Assembly (NCBI GenBank): GCA_017403185.1
Contig: JAFQON010000031.1
Span: forward strand, 1 to 64,000
DNA: 64,000 nt
Direction of reading: 5' to 3'
Origin: Clostridia bacterium
GTDB taxonomy: Bacteria > Bacillota > Clostridia > Oscillospirales > Acutalibacteraceae
Position 1 is the stretch's first letter, and each line of letters opens with the position of its first letter. Shown one piece after another: positions 1-8,283 of the stretch. The notes below the pieces were generated by a model, which searched no databases, was not told where the DNA came from, and saw nothing but the letters and a program-made list of their open reading frames with translations. A program made the translations under genes and the position numbers.

Positions 1-5
1 AAGCA

Positions 6-112
6 GTTTTGAAAGAGAAGATTTTCGTCACGGCAAGGCGAAAATCTGAAGGAATACGGGGCTATTTCGAAGATTTTTAACGCAGACGGGGCGGAAATAT
101 TCCTTTCAAAAC
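6..112. repeat. Palindromic structured element (MITE-like or RNA element)
   Basis: No gene is visible in positions 1-161. Bases 6-15 (GTTTTGAAAG) are the exact reverse complement of 103-112. Inside lie a 9-bp stem (19-27 with 39-47, AGATTTTCG/CGAAAATCT) and a 6-bp stem (51-56 with 98-103, GGAATA/TATTCC), so the sequence can fold as a closed multi-stem junction on either strand. It carries no transposase and I found no second copy in this window. It may be a miniature inverted-repeat element, a dispersed intergenic repeat or a small structured RNA. The pairing is seen directly; the nature is inference, and the element may extend left of the window. Confidence 0.5.
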
Positions 113-161
113 CTTATGGCTTGCTGTTAATCAAAGTATAAAAAAGTTAACAGATATGAAA

Positions 162-192
162 AGGCGGCTTGCAAATCCGATGCAAGCCGCCT
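162..192 (-). terminator. Intrinsic terminator after the phosphoesterase gene
   Basis: A perfect 12-bp inverted repeat (162-173 with 181-192, AGGCGGCTTGCA/TGCAAGCCGCCT) is followed on the minus strand by TTTTCAT. It sits about 20 bases past the stop at 213 and closes the minus-strand run that begins near 7.2 kb. Confidence 0.85.
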
Positions 193-212
193 GATTATTT
201 TGTTGATACGCC

Positions 213-1571
213 TTATCTTTCAACGCAGTAGGTTGCGTATGAAAGGAATTCTCCCTTAAGAAATTCGCAGGCGGTGAATACTATTTTATCCTCATAAACC
301 TCAACATACATACCCTCGGAGGAGCGCATATAGTGCTCAGAGCTGTCGTCAATATTTGCGGTTGTTCTTCTGGGTGAGGATACGCTTGAAACATGAACCA
401 TTGTTGCGAATTCTCCGCCGTAGTTTGCGATATTCAGGTTAGGGTTGAACACCTGCATATCGTATGCCCAGTGTGAATGTCCGTTGAAATAAACAACATT
501 CTCATACTTATCCATCATCGCTTCAAAGCGGACCTCATCTGCACAGCCCTCAGTGAAGGCAAGGTCATAGTGACGGCCCACATTGTTTTCAAGGTTACCC
601 TCGCCCATATGGGGATTTTCGTTTTCATCGGGGTGGTTGAGGAAGGTGTGGAAGAAAAGATAAACCGTTTCATCCTTATATTTTTCAAGCTGAGCTTCAA
701 GCCAGTCAAGCTGTCTGTCCTCAAGAATTCGGCTGTGTGCTTCGCCGTAGTCCCATCTGTACTGTGAAAGGAAGATGAACACATCACCGCCGGCATCTGC
801 AGGTGCATAAACAAAGTCCATCCCGTTATCCGCAACAGCTTCAACACCGGCTGCCTTCACATCGCCGTAGACGCCCGTATTCATAAGCTCCTGCCAGTTG
901 TCAAGGTCATAATAGGTGCTCACATCATGGTTACCCGTGCAGGTGTAAACGGGGAAAGCAAATTCAGAGGTGATTGAATTGTATTTTTCAAAGGCATCTC
1001 TTTCACCGTCAGCGGAGATATCACCCGAAATGCCGACAATTGAAACATCAAGAGCTTCAAAGAAGCTGAGAGCATTGGGGAAGGTTACGCAGGCATCATC
1101 GCCGCTGAGCGAGCCGTTGTATCTGTTGAAATGCACATCGCTGAGCGCACCGAAGGAATAGATTTTTTTGCCGAAATCGGCAATTTTGTTTTCGGGGATA
1201 TCCATTGAGCCTGCGAGCGAGCCGAATTTATAAGCAAGCACGGTTTCCGCACCCTCGGGGATAGCCGTGAATTCCTGAATTTTCTCTGCTTCGTTTGCTT
1301 CAACGGTTGCAAATTCGCTGTAATAAACAGTGTAGCCGCCAACATTTTCGCTGAGCTTTTTGCCGTCGTCCGTGCCCCAATAGAGCTCATATTCGCCCGA
1401 TGAAGCCTTGACAGTAACAGTGCCCGCTGCCGAGCCGGCTGTTTCGTTTGCAAAATCATAGACAATTTCAGCGCTGTCCGAAACAAACGGAAGGCTGAGG
1501 CTGATGCCGTTGAATGCCGTTACGAGCGGCATGAAGAGAGTGAGAAACCAGATAGTAATTTTTGCAAGCAT
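213..1571 (-). CDS. Secreted calcineurin-like metallophosphoesterase
   Basis: A 452-residue protein with an N-terminal hydrophobic segment (residues 1-25) that looks like a signal peptide or anchor, then about 110 residues of unassigned, probably beta-rich sequence, then a calcineurin-like phosphoesterase domain. Metal-binding motifs are visible in order: SDVH near 144-147, GD near 183, GNHD near 213-216 and GHSH near 363. The family hydrolyses phosphomono- or diesters at a two-metal centre; the substrate cannot be read from sequence. The ATG at 1571 follows AAAGGAG at good spacing. It is the last gene of the minus-strand run and is followed by a strong terminator. An extracytoplasmic site of action is inferred from the N-terminus. 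Confidence 0.85.
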   Translation of the reverse strand: MLAKITIWFLTLFMPLVTAFNGISLSLPFVSDSAEIVYDFANETAGSAAGTVTVKASSGEYELYWGTDDGKKLSENVGGYTVYYSEFATVEANEAEKIQEFTAIPEGAETVLAYKFGSLAGSMDIPENKIADFGKKIYSFGALSDVHFNRYNGSLSGDDACVTFPNALSFFEALDVSIVGISGDISADGERDAFEKYNSITSEFAFPVYTCTGNHDVSTYYDLDNWQELMNTGVYGDVKAAGVEAVADNGMDFVYAPADAGGDVFIFLSQYRWDYGEAHSRILEDRQLDWLEAQLEKYKDETVYLFFHTFLNHPDENENPHMGEGNLENNVGRHYDLAFTEGCADEVRFEAMMDKYENVVYFNGHSHWAYDMQVFNPNLNIANYGGEFATMVHVSSVSSPRRTTANIDDSSEHYMRSSEGMYVEVYEDKIVFTACEFLKGEFLSYATYCVER

Positions 1572-1583
1572 TTTTATTCTCCT

Positions 1584-2273
1584 TTATTTAAGTAATGCAA
1601 CTGACATTGCGAGAAGTATCTGCGCAGTGTAATATGTTGAAAGCTCCACGGTAACAAAAACATTCTTCCTTTTCACGGGGGTGAAATAGAGGAATGCAAG
1701 GCAGGTATCGCTGATTATGAATAATACCGCTCCCGCAAAGGCGACCCAATAAGCACTCTGACCGCCGTGAAGGGCGAGCACGAATGCCGATGCCGCTTTA
1801 TAAGCAAGTGTTGCATAATAGACAGCCATGATTATGCTCATTTTGCCGTCTGCCTTCATTTTCAGCACCTTGATAAGGATAAATCCGCATATGCCGAAAA
1901 CGATGCCCACAATCAGCGCAGGAAGATTGAAGCCGCTTCTGCTGATGAATGCGCAAAGATAAAAGACATGGCCAACAAGGAAATACAGCAGACCAAGAGG
2001 CACAAGCTTACCCCTGAAGGTGGGCGCAACCTCTTTTATGCCGAGCAGGATATCGCCGCAGAAGCCGAAGAGAAGTGCGAAACAGAAAAGGCAAAAATAA
2101 TATGTATCCACTGGATTGAGCGAATAGCCGACAACCGCAACGGAGATGAAGCCGAAGCTCGCCATGAATTTGCACAGCATACCCTCAAAGGCCTTATTCT
2201 TTCGCCTGAGCAGGATACAGCCAACCGCAAACGCTATTGTCAATGCTGCAAGTGCCAAACATAACGGTGACAT
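1584..2273 (-). CDS. YhhN/TMEM86-family membrane protein
   Basis: A 229-residue, very hydrophobic protein with about seven to eight membrane segments. The conserved acidic stretch FGDILLGI (near 74) and the later ISDTCLAF match the YhhN family, whose animal relatives (TMEM86) hydrolyse the vinyl-ether bond of lysoplasmalogens. Clostridia often make plasmalogens, so a lipid role is plausible, but the activity is inferred from family only. The ATG follows AAGGAGG. It lies 12 bases upstream of the phosphoesterase and 35 bases after the GNAT gene in the same direction, so co-transcription is likely. Confidence 0.75.
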   Translation of the reverse strand: MSPLCLALAALTIAFAVGCILLRRKNKAFEGMLCKFMASFGFISVAVVGYSLNPVDTYYFCLFCFALLFGFCGDILLGIKEVAPTFRGKLVPLGLLYFLVGHVFYLCAFISRSGFNLPALIVGIVFGICGFILIKVLKMKADGKMSIIMAVYYATLAYKAASAFVLALHGGQSAYWVAFAGAVLFIISDTCLAFLYFTPVKRKNVFVTVELSTYYTAQILLAMSVALLK

Positions 2274-2308
2274 AAATCTTCCTCCTTTTATTTAATTTTC
2301 AATGTAAT

Positions 2309-3040
2309 CTATACAGTGTAAACAGCCCATCTGCCGACCGTTTCAAAGCCGATTTTTGCATAAAAAGCAGCAAGTGAATCGTTCCTGCAGAAAAGGTAAA
2401 CCGCTTTATCTTTTTTCATCTCGGCAAGAGTGCCGACAGTTTTTGAAGCATATCCCCTGCCCCTTGCTGCGGGGTTTGTTGCAACTGCACCGAGAAGCAC
2501 GCTTTTTTCGCCCTCAAAAAGAGCAAATGCGCAGGCACTCAACGCACCGTCAGACTCAATTGCGGCAAGTGCTGCCGTTGATTTATTCAGCCGTGCACAC
2601 ACATCGGAGAGAAAGGCATTGTAATCGCCGAGCTCAAAGCCGCATTCGCAAAGCAGAAAATAAATTTCTTTTTTGTCATAATCAAACAGAATTCCGTCGG
2701 CAGCCTGTGCACCGCCCGTGTATTTGACGGTGAAGGAGGTTTTCTGCGGCGTTATTCCGAGTTTTTCGGCAAATTTTGCATCAAAGGTTACACTTGAAAA
2801 TCCCACCGCATTCATAAAGCACGAAAGCTCCTCAAAATCGGCACCTTCACCGCAGCAGAGGGTCATATCGCCGTCAACCCTGCATATTGCCGCAACGGGT
2901 TTTTCATTGATTCTCTGCACCCAAAACATTGCGAAGGGCTGCTCTGTGCCGTAGGTTGCGGCAAGGGCGGTTATCCTTGCTGAATAAGGGGTTGCGGGCA
3001 GAAATGAAAGCTCTTTTTTGTCATTTATCAGGCTTATCAT
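2309..3040 (-). CDS. GNAT-family N-acetyltransferase
   Basis: A 243-residue protein with the GNAT fold at its C-terminal end. The acetyl-CoA pyrophosphate-binding loop reads NPAARGRGYAS (about residues 188-198), followed by the closing strand segment with FYAKIGFETVGRWAVY. The N-terminal half is unassigned and may select the substrate. The start overlaps the stop of the upstream M42 peptidase by four bases, which indicates translational coupling. The acceptor (amine of a metabolite, antibiotic or protein) cannot be told from the sequence. Confidence 0.8.
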   Translation of the reverse strand: MISLINDKKELSFLPATPYSARITALAATYGTEQPFAMFWVQRINEKPVAAICRVDGDMTLCCGEGADFEELSCFMNAVGFSSVTFDAKFAEKLGITPQKTSFTVKYTGGAQAADGILFDYDKKEIYFLLCECGFELGDYNAFLSDVCARLNKSTAALAAIESDGALSACAFALFEGEKSVLLGAVATNPAARGRGYASKTVGTLAEMKKDKAVYLFCRNDSLAAFYAKIGFETVGRWAVYTV

Positions 3041-4059
3041 TTTGCAAGCTCCTCCGCCATTGCCTTTATGAGTTTCAGGCTTTCCTCAACATCGCTGTAT
3101 TTTATAACACAGCTCGGGGAATGAAGATATCTGCAGGGCACGGAAACGGTGAGCACCTTCACTCCGCCCCTGCTTTTGTGAATTGCGCCCGCATCGTTGC
3201 CGCCCGATACAAGGGTTTTGGGCTGGCAGGCAATGCCGTTTTTCTCCGCAATTTCAAAGGCCTTGTCAAAAAGCTCTCTGCTGTAGAGAGTGCTTCTGTC
3301 CATGAACGAAACAACGCCGCCCTTGCCGCACAGGCAGACTCTTTTTTCATCCTTAACGCCCGAGATATCCGCCGCTGTTGTGGTTTCAACAACTATCGCA
3401 TAATCGGGCGCAAGAGTGAATGCGGCGGTCTGTGCACCCCTTGTGCCGATTTCCTCCTGCACGGAGAAGGAAAACCACGCATCATATTCAAGCTCGCTTT
3501 TTATCATTTCTATAAGGATTGCGCAGCCCGCTCTGTCATCAAGAGCCTTTGATTTTATAAATCCGTTGCCGAATTCAACAAAATCGCCCGCAAACCATGC
3601 TGCATCGCCCAAGCGAACAAGAGCTTCAGCTTCTTCCCTGTTTTTTGCGCCGATATCAATATACAAATCATCCGCTTTCGGGATATCAGCCTCGGCACTC
3701 TTTTCAACAAGATGAACGGGCTTTATGCCGATAACGCCGCTGACTGACTTATCACCCACCCTGACGGGTCTGCCGATGATAACCCTTGTGTCAATTCCGC
3801 CGACCTTTGCAAAGCGGAGATATCCCTCTGAGGTGATTGCAGTGATTATAAGACCGACCTCATCCATATGAGCGTCAAGCATCACCTTGTTTTTGGCAGG
3901 ATTTCTGCCCTTTTTGAACACAAGCAGATTCCCGAGCGGGTCAACGCTGTATTCGGCATAATCCTTTATTTTTTCAATAATATATTCACGAACGGCGCAT
4001 TCCCTGCCCGAAATGCCGGGCAAAGTGCAGAGTTCTTTAATCATTTCAAGCATCCGCAC
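3037..4059 (-). CDS. M42-family metalloaminopeptidase (first of two)
   Basis: A 340-residue member of the M42 glutamyl-aminopeptidase/deblocking aminopeptidase family, cytosolic enzymes that form tetrahedral dodecamers and trim peptides released by proteases. The two-zinc ligands are visible: LDAHMDEVG (His and its partner Asp), DDRAG, VQEEIGTRG (catalytic Glu-Glu), a VVET segment and the late LHSP His. Length is normal for the family. The gene overlaps the next M42 gene upstream by 14 bases and the GNAT gene downstream by four, giving a tightly coupled trio. The two paralogues are clearly diverged and may assemble together or differ in peptide preference. Confidence 0.9.
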   Translation of the reverse strand: MRMLEMIKELCTLPGISGRECAVREYIIEKIKDYAEYSVDPLGNLLVFKKGRNPAKNKVMLDAHMDEVGLIITAITSEGYLRFAKVGGIDTRVIIGRPVRVGDKSVSGVIGIKPVHLVEKSAEADIPKADDLYIDIGAKNREEAEALVRLGDAAWFAGDFVEFGNGFIKSKALDDRAGCAILIEMIKSELEYDAWFSFSVQEEIGTRGAQTAAFTLAPDYAIVVETTTAADISGVKDEKRVCLCGKGGVVSFMDRSTLYSRELFDKAFEIAEKNGIACQPKTLVSGGNDAGAIHKSRGGVKVLTVSVPCRYLHSPSCVIKYSDVEESLKLIKAMAEELAK

Positions 4060-5080
4060 CGCTCCTTTCGGTTATATATTCAGCCATCAGCCTTGCTGTG
4101 CTCTCAATATCCTCAAGGTCGCACACTTCAACCGCCGTGTGCATATTCCTTAACGGTATCGATATAAGAGCGGTTTTAACACCCTCGCCCGCAACTTGAA
4201 TTTCGTCGCAGTTTGTGCCCGTTTTGCCGCCCATAACCTCGCACTGATTGGGAATATTTTTGTTATCCGCAATATCCTTGAGCCTCCTGCTCATCTCATA
4301 ATCAAGCGAAGGGGCAAAGCCAATCATCGCACCGCCGCCGAGTGCGGCATATTTTTCGCTGCTGACATTCGGCGCAGAGGCAAAGCTCACATCAACGGCG
4401 ATTGCTTCATCGGCATGAGCCGCAAAAGCCGCCGTCTGTGCACCGCTGCCTCCCGTTTCCTCCTGAACGGAAAAACAAACGCTGAGCCTGCAGCCAAGCT
4501 CTTTATCCCCAAGAATTTCAAGGCATCTGAGGATTGCGGCAACTCCCGCTCTGTCGTCAATTGACGGCGAAGAAACTCTGCTGCCCGCAAGGCGCAGAAA
4601 TTCGCCGTTGAAGGTTATTCTGTCACCCAAGGAAACATATTTTTCGGCAGTTGCTTTATCCATGCCGATATCAACTGCGATATCGTCAAAGCCCTTTGCC
4701 TTGCCCGAATCCTCGGGAGTTGAAAGGTGGGGAGGTGTTGAGGTTATAACGCCGAAAAGCTTCTGCCTGCCGTGCACCGTCACCTCCGCTGCGGCAAGCA
4801 CACGGATATCCGCTCCGCCGCATTTTGCAACCTTAAGGAAACCGTCTTCATCTATGGCGGTAACAACAAGGCCTATCTGGTCAAGGTGGGCATCAAGCAG
4901 AATATGCACTCCGCCCTCACCCTTTGTGCCCGTGACGCTGCCCAGAGCATCAACCGAAACAGGCATATATCTGCCGAGAAGCTGTGCCGCAACGGCTGCG
5001 GCATCACTCTCTGCACCTGACACACCTTTTGCGCCGCAAAGCTTTTCGAGCAATGCTGAAATTTCAGAATAATTATCCAT
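4046..5080 (-). CDS. M42-family metalloaminopeptidase (second of two)
   Basis: A 344-residue paralogue of the neighbouring M42 enzyme. Ligand motifs are conserved: LDAHLDQIG, DDRAGVAA, VQEETGGSG, an AVDV segment and MHTAVE near the C-terminus. The metal-binding acid in the fourth motif is Asp here, where the neighbour has Glu. Family members remove N-terminal residues from oligopeptides. It is the first gene of the M42-M42-GNAT set, 61 bases after galactokinase. A co-assembled mixed complex is possible but is only inference from the gene overlap. Confidence 0.88.
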   Translation of the reverse strand: MDNYSEISALLEKLCGAKGVSGAESDAAAVAAQLLGRYMPVSVDALGSVTGTKGEGGVHILLDAHLDQIGLVVTAIDEDGFLKVAKCGGADIRVLAAAEVTVHGRQKLFGVITSTPPHLSTPEDSGKAKGFDDIAVDIGMDKATAEKYVSLGDRITFNGEFLRLAGSRVSSPSIDDRAGVAAILRCLEILGDKELGCRLSVCFSVQEETGGSGAQTAAFAAHADEAIAVDVSFASAPNVSSEKYAALGGGAMIGFAPSLDYEMSRRLKDIADNKNIPNQCEVMGGKTGTNCDEIQVAGEGVKTALISIPLRNMHTAVEVCDLEDIESTARLMAEYITERSGADA

Positions 5081-5101
5081 TGGTTATCCTTTCAAAAAAG
5101 C

Positions 5102-5133
5102 AAGGGTGTGCCCGTAAACACAAGCCCACCCCT
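5102..5133 (-). terminator. Possible weak terminator after galK
   Basis: Between galactokinase and the M42 genes, 5102-5111 and 5124-5133 form an imperfect stem (GGGTG/CACCC core with further G-C pairs), followed on the minus strand by TTGCTTTTTT. It may terminate part of the galK transcripts. The stem has unpaired bases, hence the moderate confidence. Confidence 0.45.
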
Positions 5134-5141
5134 GATGCGTT

Positions 5142-6422
5142 TTAAATAACTTTTATACCGCCTTCGGGACGGATGTTGAGAACATAGCAGGATTTTTCGC
5201 CGAACACGGCACAAATCTTTGTTTTGAATTCATCAAGCAAATCCATGGGAACAAATGCCTGAATCGTGCCTGCGAAGCCGCCGCCGTGAACTCGCCATGC
5301 TCCCTTGCCCACAAGAATATCCTGACACATTGCAAGCGCAATGCTCACGGGCTGGCATGAGGGTGCGGCGCAGGTATAAACATTCTGATTATACATATAT
5401 GATGAAGCACCGCTTTCAACAACGAGAGCCTTGAATGCCTCAAAATCGCCGTTGCCGAGTGCTGCCGCCTGCTTAGCAACTCTTTCGTTTTCGTTATAGA
5501 AGTGCATTGCACGAAGCACTGCTCTGTCGCCCGCAGAATCACGCACAACGGATATATTCTTCTCAAACTCCGCCCTGTCAACATCACGAAGCACAGCCTT
5601 GCCGAATTTTGAAGCAACGCTTTCCATCTCGCATCTTACGGCTGCATATTCATCGGTGAGGTCGGCATGATTTCCGCCCGTGTCAACAATGCAGAGGGCA
5701 TGGCCGCATGAGCCGAAGTCAAAATTGAGCTTATTGATAACGGGAACGGCAGGGTCTTTGAAATCAATCATAACAAAGCCGCCCACGGAGCAAGCCATCT
5801 GGTCCATAAGTCCGCAGGGCTTGCCGAAATATTCATTCTCTGAAAACTGAGCAATCTGAGCTATTTCAACGGGGCTGATTTTGCCGTCATTATAAAGATG
5901 ATTGAGCATTGTGCCGAGAAGCACTTCAAATGCAGCCGATGATGAAAGACCCGAGCCCGAAAGCACATCGGAGGCTGTTGCGGCATCAAAGCCGCCGATT
6001 TCGTAGCCTCTGTTCCTGAAGCCTGCGCACACACCTCTTACGAGCGATGCGGATTTGCCTCTTTCTGCAGGCATAACACCGAGGTCGCTGAGGTCAACAA
6101 CATCCATTTTGTAGCCCTCGGACTTGACTCTGACGATATTTTCATCATTTTTGCCTGCAACGGCAACTGCATCAAGGTTAACGCTTGCCGCAAGAACAAC
6201 ACCGTGGTTGTGGTCGGTGTGGTTGCCGCAGACCTCTGTTCTGCCGGGTGCGCTGAAAACCGAAACCTCTCTGTCGGCACCGTAAAGCTCTTCAAAGCTC
6301 TCCGCAATTCTTACATATCTTGCCTTCTGAGCTTCGATATCTTCCTTTTTATAGTTTGTTGCAAGCGCAGCGTCAAACTCCGCACCCGCAAGCCTGATTT
6401 TCAAATCACTCGTCTTTATCAT
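5142..6422 (-). CDS. galK: Galactokinase
   Basis: A GHMP-superfamily kinase of about 426 residues. It phosphorylates alpha-D-galactose at C1, the first step of the Leloir pathway. The galactokinase signature GRTEVCGNHTDHNHG is near residue 60, the ATP-loop GSGLSSSAAFEV near 155, and the C-terminal glycine motif reads VHGGGFAGTIQA. The start is set at the ATG at 6422 because AAAGGAAA lies just upstream; a longer frame to 6491 has no ribosome site and would run far into the preceding gene. It overlaps the TVP38-type gene by 17 bases. No galT, galE or sugar transporter is nearby, so the rest of the pathway must be elsewhere. Confidence 0.93.
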   Translation of the reverse strand: MIKTSDLKIRLAGAEFDAALATNYKKEDIEAQKARYVRIAESFEELYGADREVSVFSAPGRTEVCGNHTDHNHGVVLAASVNLDAVAVAGKNDENIVRVKSEGYKMDVVDLSDLGVMPAERGKSASLVRGVCAGFRNRGYEIGGFDAATASDVLSGSGLSSSAAFEVLLGTMLNHLYNDGKISPVEIAQIAQFSENEYFGKPCGLMDQMACSVGGFVMIDFKDPAVPVINKLNFDFGSCGHALCIVDTGGNHADLTDEYAAVRCEMESVASKFGKAVLRDVDRAEFEKNISVVRDSAGDRAVLRAMHFYNENERVAKQAAALGNGDFEAFKALVVESGASSYMYNQNVYTCAAPSCQPVSIALAMCQDILVGKGAWRVHGGGFAGTIQAFVPMDLLDEFKTKICAVFGEKSCYVLNIRPEGGIKVI

Positions 6423-7176
6423 TTTCGGATTTCCTTTCTTTTTTATGCTTTTTTGTAAATTCCACTGTTTTTTCAACCGTTGTCCACACACCGTTTACCG
6501 ACAGAAGCGATACACCCGTGAAGAACACAAGCAGCATCACAGGCACCAGGAAGCCTGCCGACAAAGGGTCATAGATGTTGCGGCCCACAAGCGTGAAGGA
6601 TATCAGCTTTGGCATAAAGCCTATAATTGAGAGCGCAACAAATTCAAAATAACCGAAATTGAATGAGCCGTAGATGCCCGATATGCTGTTGACCGGCATT
6701 CCCGGCAGCAGCCTTAAGGCTATGAGCAGGGCGGGATTACCCCTGCCGTCCTGCTCGATAAGCTTTTTCAGCTTCTCGGTTTTGCTTATATATTTCCACG
6801 CCCTGCCTGCGCCGAAGCGTCTGCCCAAAAAATAGCGTATGGTGATAAGCACCGTAAAGCCAAGCACATTAACGGGGATTGCAATATAAGACGGTAAAAC
6901 GATGCCCGACAGAAAGCACACCGTGGAGGTTGCGTAAATCGGGAAAAAGCTTTTGACCGCAAACAAAAGCATAACCGCACCGAAAAACTGCCATGACTTA
7001 TCAAGATTCATTATAAAATTTTCAAGCCTTAAAAGATTGTGCTTCGTCTGCCCGTACCATCGCCACAGCTCTTCAAAACGGAGCGAAAACAGCAGCACGC
7101 CGATCGCAACCGACAAAGCAATCATTATCAGTCCGCCGAAAAGCAGGTATTTTCTTTGCTTTTCTCTTTTTTTCAA
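6406..7176 (-). CDS. TVP38/TMEM64 (DedA-like) membrane protein
   Basis: A 256-residue integral membrane protein with about five to six hydrophobic segments and the VTT-domain pattern: a re-entrant region with SGI/LPS, then FGAGRAWKY and LLPGMPVNSISGIYGSF. Bacterial VTT/DedA proteins affect membrane lipid balance, and several flip undecaprenyl phosphate or phosphatidylethanolamine; the exact role here is unknown. It appears to start at TTG (7174-7176) after GGGAG. Its promoter has a perfect palindrome over the -35 box. It overlaps galK, so the two are likely one transcript. Confidence 0.8.
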   Translation of the reverse strand: MKKREKQRKYLLFGGLIMIALSVAIGVLLFSLRFEELWRWYGQTKHNLLRLENFIMNLDKSWQFFGAVMLLFAVKSFFPIYATSTVCFLSGIVLPSYIAIPVNVLGFTVLITIRYFLGRRFGAGRAWKYISKTEKLKKLIEQDGRGNPALLIALRLLPGMPVNSISGIYGSFNFGYFEFVALSIIGFMPKLISFTLVGRNIYDPLSAGFLVPVMLLVFFTGVSLLSVNGVWTTVEKTVEFTKKHKKERKSENDKDE

Positions 7177-7211
7177 AAGCTCACTTCTCCCTGACTTTTC
7201 TTTGTTCTTTT

Positions 7212-7240
7212 ATTTTATAATATATTTGACCTGCGGTCAA
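7212..7240 (-). promoter_or_regulatory. Promoter with palindromic operator for the TVP38-galK run
   Basis: On the minus strand, TTGACC (7235-7240), a 17-base spacer and TAAAAT (7212-7217) form a sigma-A promoter. The -35 box is one arm of a perfect 6-3-6 inverted repeat, TTGACC-TGC-GGTCAA, at 7226-7240. A dimeric repressor binding there would block the promoter. Which regulator binds is unknown. Confidence 0.6.
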
Positions 7241-7285
7241 TAAAAAAACAAAATATTTTGGTATTTTATTTTTCGTAAAGTATGC

Positions 7286-7291
7286 TATAAT
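7286..7291 (+). promoter_or_regulatory. Probable -10 box for the dehydrogenase/kinase pair
   Basis: TATAAT at 7286-7291 lies 33 bases before the ATG at 7325. No good -35 box is found 17 bases upstream (AT-rich ATTTTA only). The call rests on the exact -10 and the position between divergent genes. Confidence 0.45.
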
Positions 7292-7324
7292 ATTAATATA
7301 TTCCACAATTTCGGAGGAAATTCT

Positions 7325-8272
7325 ATGAAAATAACCGTTCTTGACGGATTCACCGAAAATCCGGGCGACCTTTCCTGGGACTGGCTCACCTCTCTGGGTG
7401 ACTGCACAATTCACGAGCGCACTCCCGCCGACCTTATTGCAGAAAGATGCGCAGGATGCGATATGATAATAACCAACAAAACTCCGCTTCGCAAAGAGCT
7501 TCTTGAAACACTGCCTGACCTTAAATATGTGGGGCTTCTCAGCACGGGCTTCAACATAGTTGACTGGGAATACTGCAAAGAAAAAGGAATTCCCGTGTGC
7601 AACATTCCGTCATACAGCACCTCGGCGGTGGCTCAGCTTGTGTTTGCTCTCATTCTTGAGCACACAAATGCCGTTGCTCTCCACAGCGAATCCGTTCATT
7701 CGGGCGAATGGAGTGCCTGCAAGGACTTCTGCTATTGGAAATCGCCCCTCACGGAGCTTGACGGGAAAACGCTCGGAATCATAGGCTTCGGCAAAATCGG
7801 CAAGGCGGCGGCAAAAATCGCTGCGGCGTTCGGAATGAAGGTGCTCGCCTGCACAAATCACCCCGCACCGTTTGACGGCGTTGAATTCTGCGACAGAGAT
7901 ACACTGCTCGAGAGAAGCGATTTCGTGTCGCTCCACTGCCCTCTGACCCCCGCAACGGAGAAAATGGTGAATGCGGATTCCCTTTCAAAAATGAAGAAAA
8001 CCGCCGTGCTCATCAACACTTCAAGAGGTCAGGTGGTTGACGAAGCTGCTCTTGCACAGGCACTCAGAAACGGCACTATATCAGGCGCAGGCCTTGATGT
8101 GCTTGAAAAGGAACCCCCCGATGCGGACTGTCCGCTTTTGGGCATCAAGAACTGTTACATCACCCCTCACATTGCGTGGGCAGGCTTTGAAACCCGTGAG
8201 CGGCTCATGAAAATCTGCCGTGAGAATGTTGAGGCTTTCCTTGGCGGCAGCCCGATAAATCTTGTTTATTAA
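7325..8272 (+). CDS. D-2-hydroxyacid dehydrogenase (NAD-dependent)
   Basis: A 315-residue member of the D-isomer 2-hydroxyacid dehydrogenase family, closest in look to glycerate/hydroxypyruvate reductases. The Rossmann motif GFGKIGKAA is near residue 155, INTSRGQVVDE near 236 carries the catalytic Arg, and the terminal TPHIAW carries the catalytic His. The family interconverts 2-keto acids and D-2-hydroxyacids with NAD(P)H. GGAGG precedes the ATG. Eleven bases separate it from the heptose-type kinase, so the two are one transcript, although a link between a hydroxyacid and the sugar pathway is not obvious. Confidence 0.88.
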   Translation: MKITVLDGFTENPGDLSWDWLTSLGDCTIHERTPADLIAERCAGCDMIITNKTPLRKELLETLPDLKYVGLLSTGFNIVDWEYCKEKGIPVCNIPSYSTSAVAQLVFALILEHTNAVALHSESVHSGEWSACKDFCYWKSPLTELDGKTLGIIGFGKIGKAAAKIAAAFGMKVLACTNHPAPFDGVEFCDRDTLLERSDFVSLHCPLTPATEKMVNADSLSKMKKTAVLINTSRGQVVDEAALAQALRNGTISGAGLDVLEKEPPDADCPLLGIKNCYITPHIAWAGFETRERLMKICRENVEAFLGGSPINLVY

Positions 8273-8283
8273 GGTGAAAATAA

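Noticed and set aside
1767..2264. 165-codon open frame on plus, opposite the YhhN-type gene
   Set aside because: It lies wholly antisense to a well supported membrane protein gene, has no ribosome site and its protein is charged and Cys-rich without a motif.
2929..3552. 207-codon open frame on plus, opposite the M42 and GNAT genes
   Set aside because: It spans two coupled genes in antisense, and both of those carry clear catalytic motifs.
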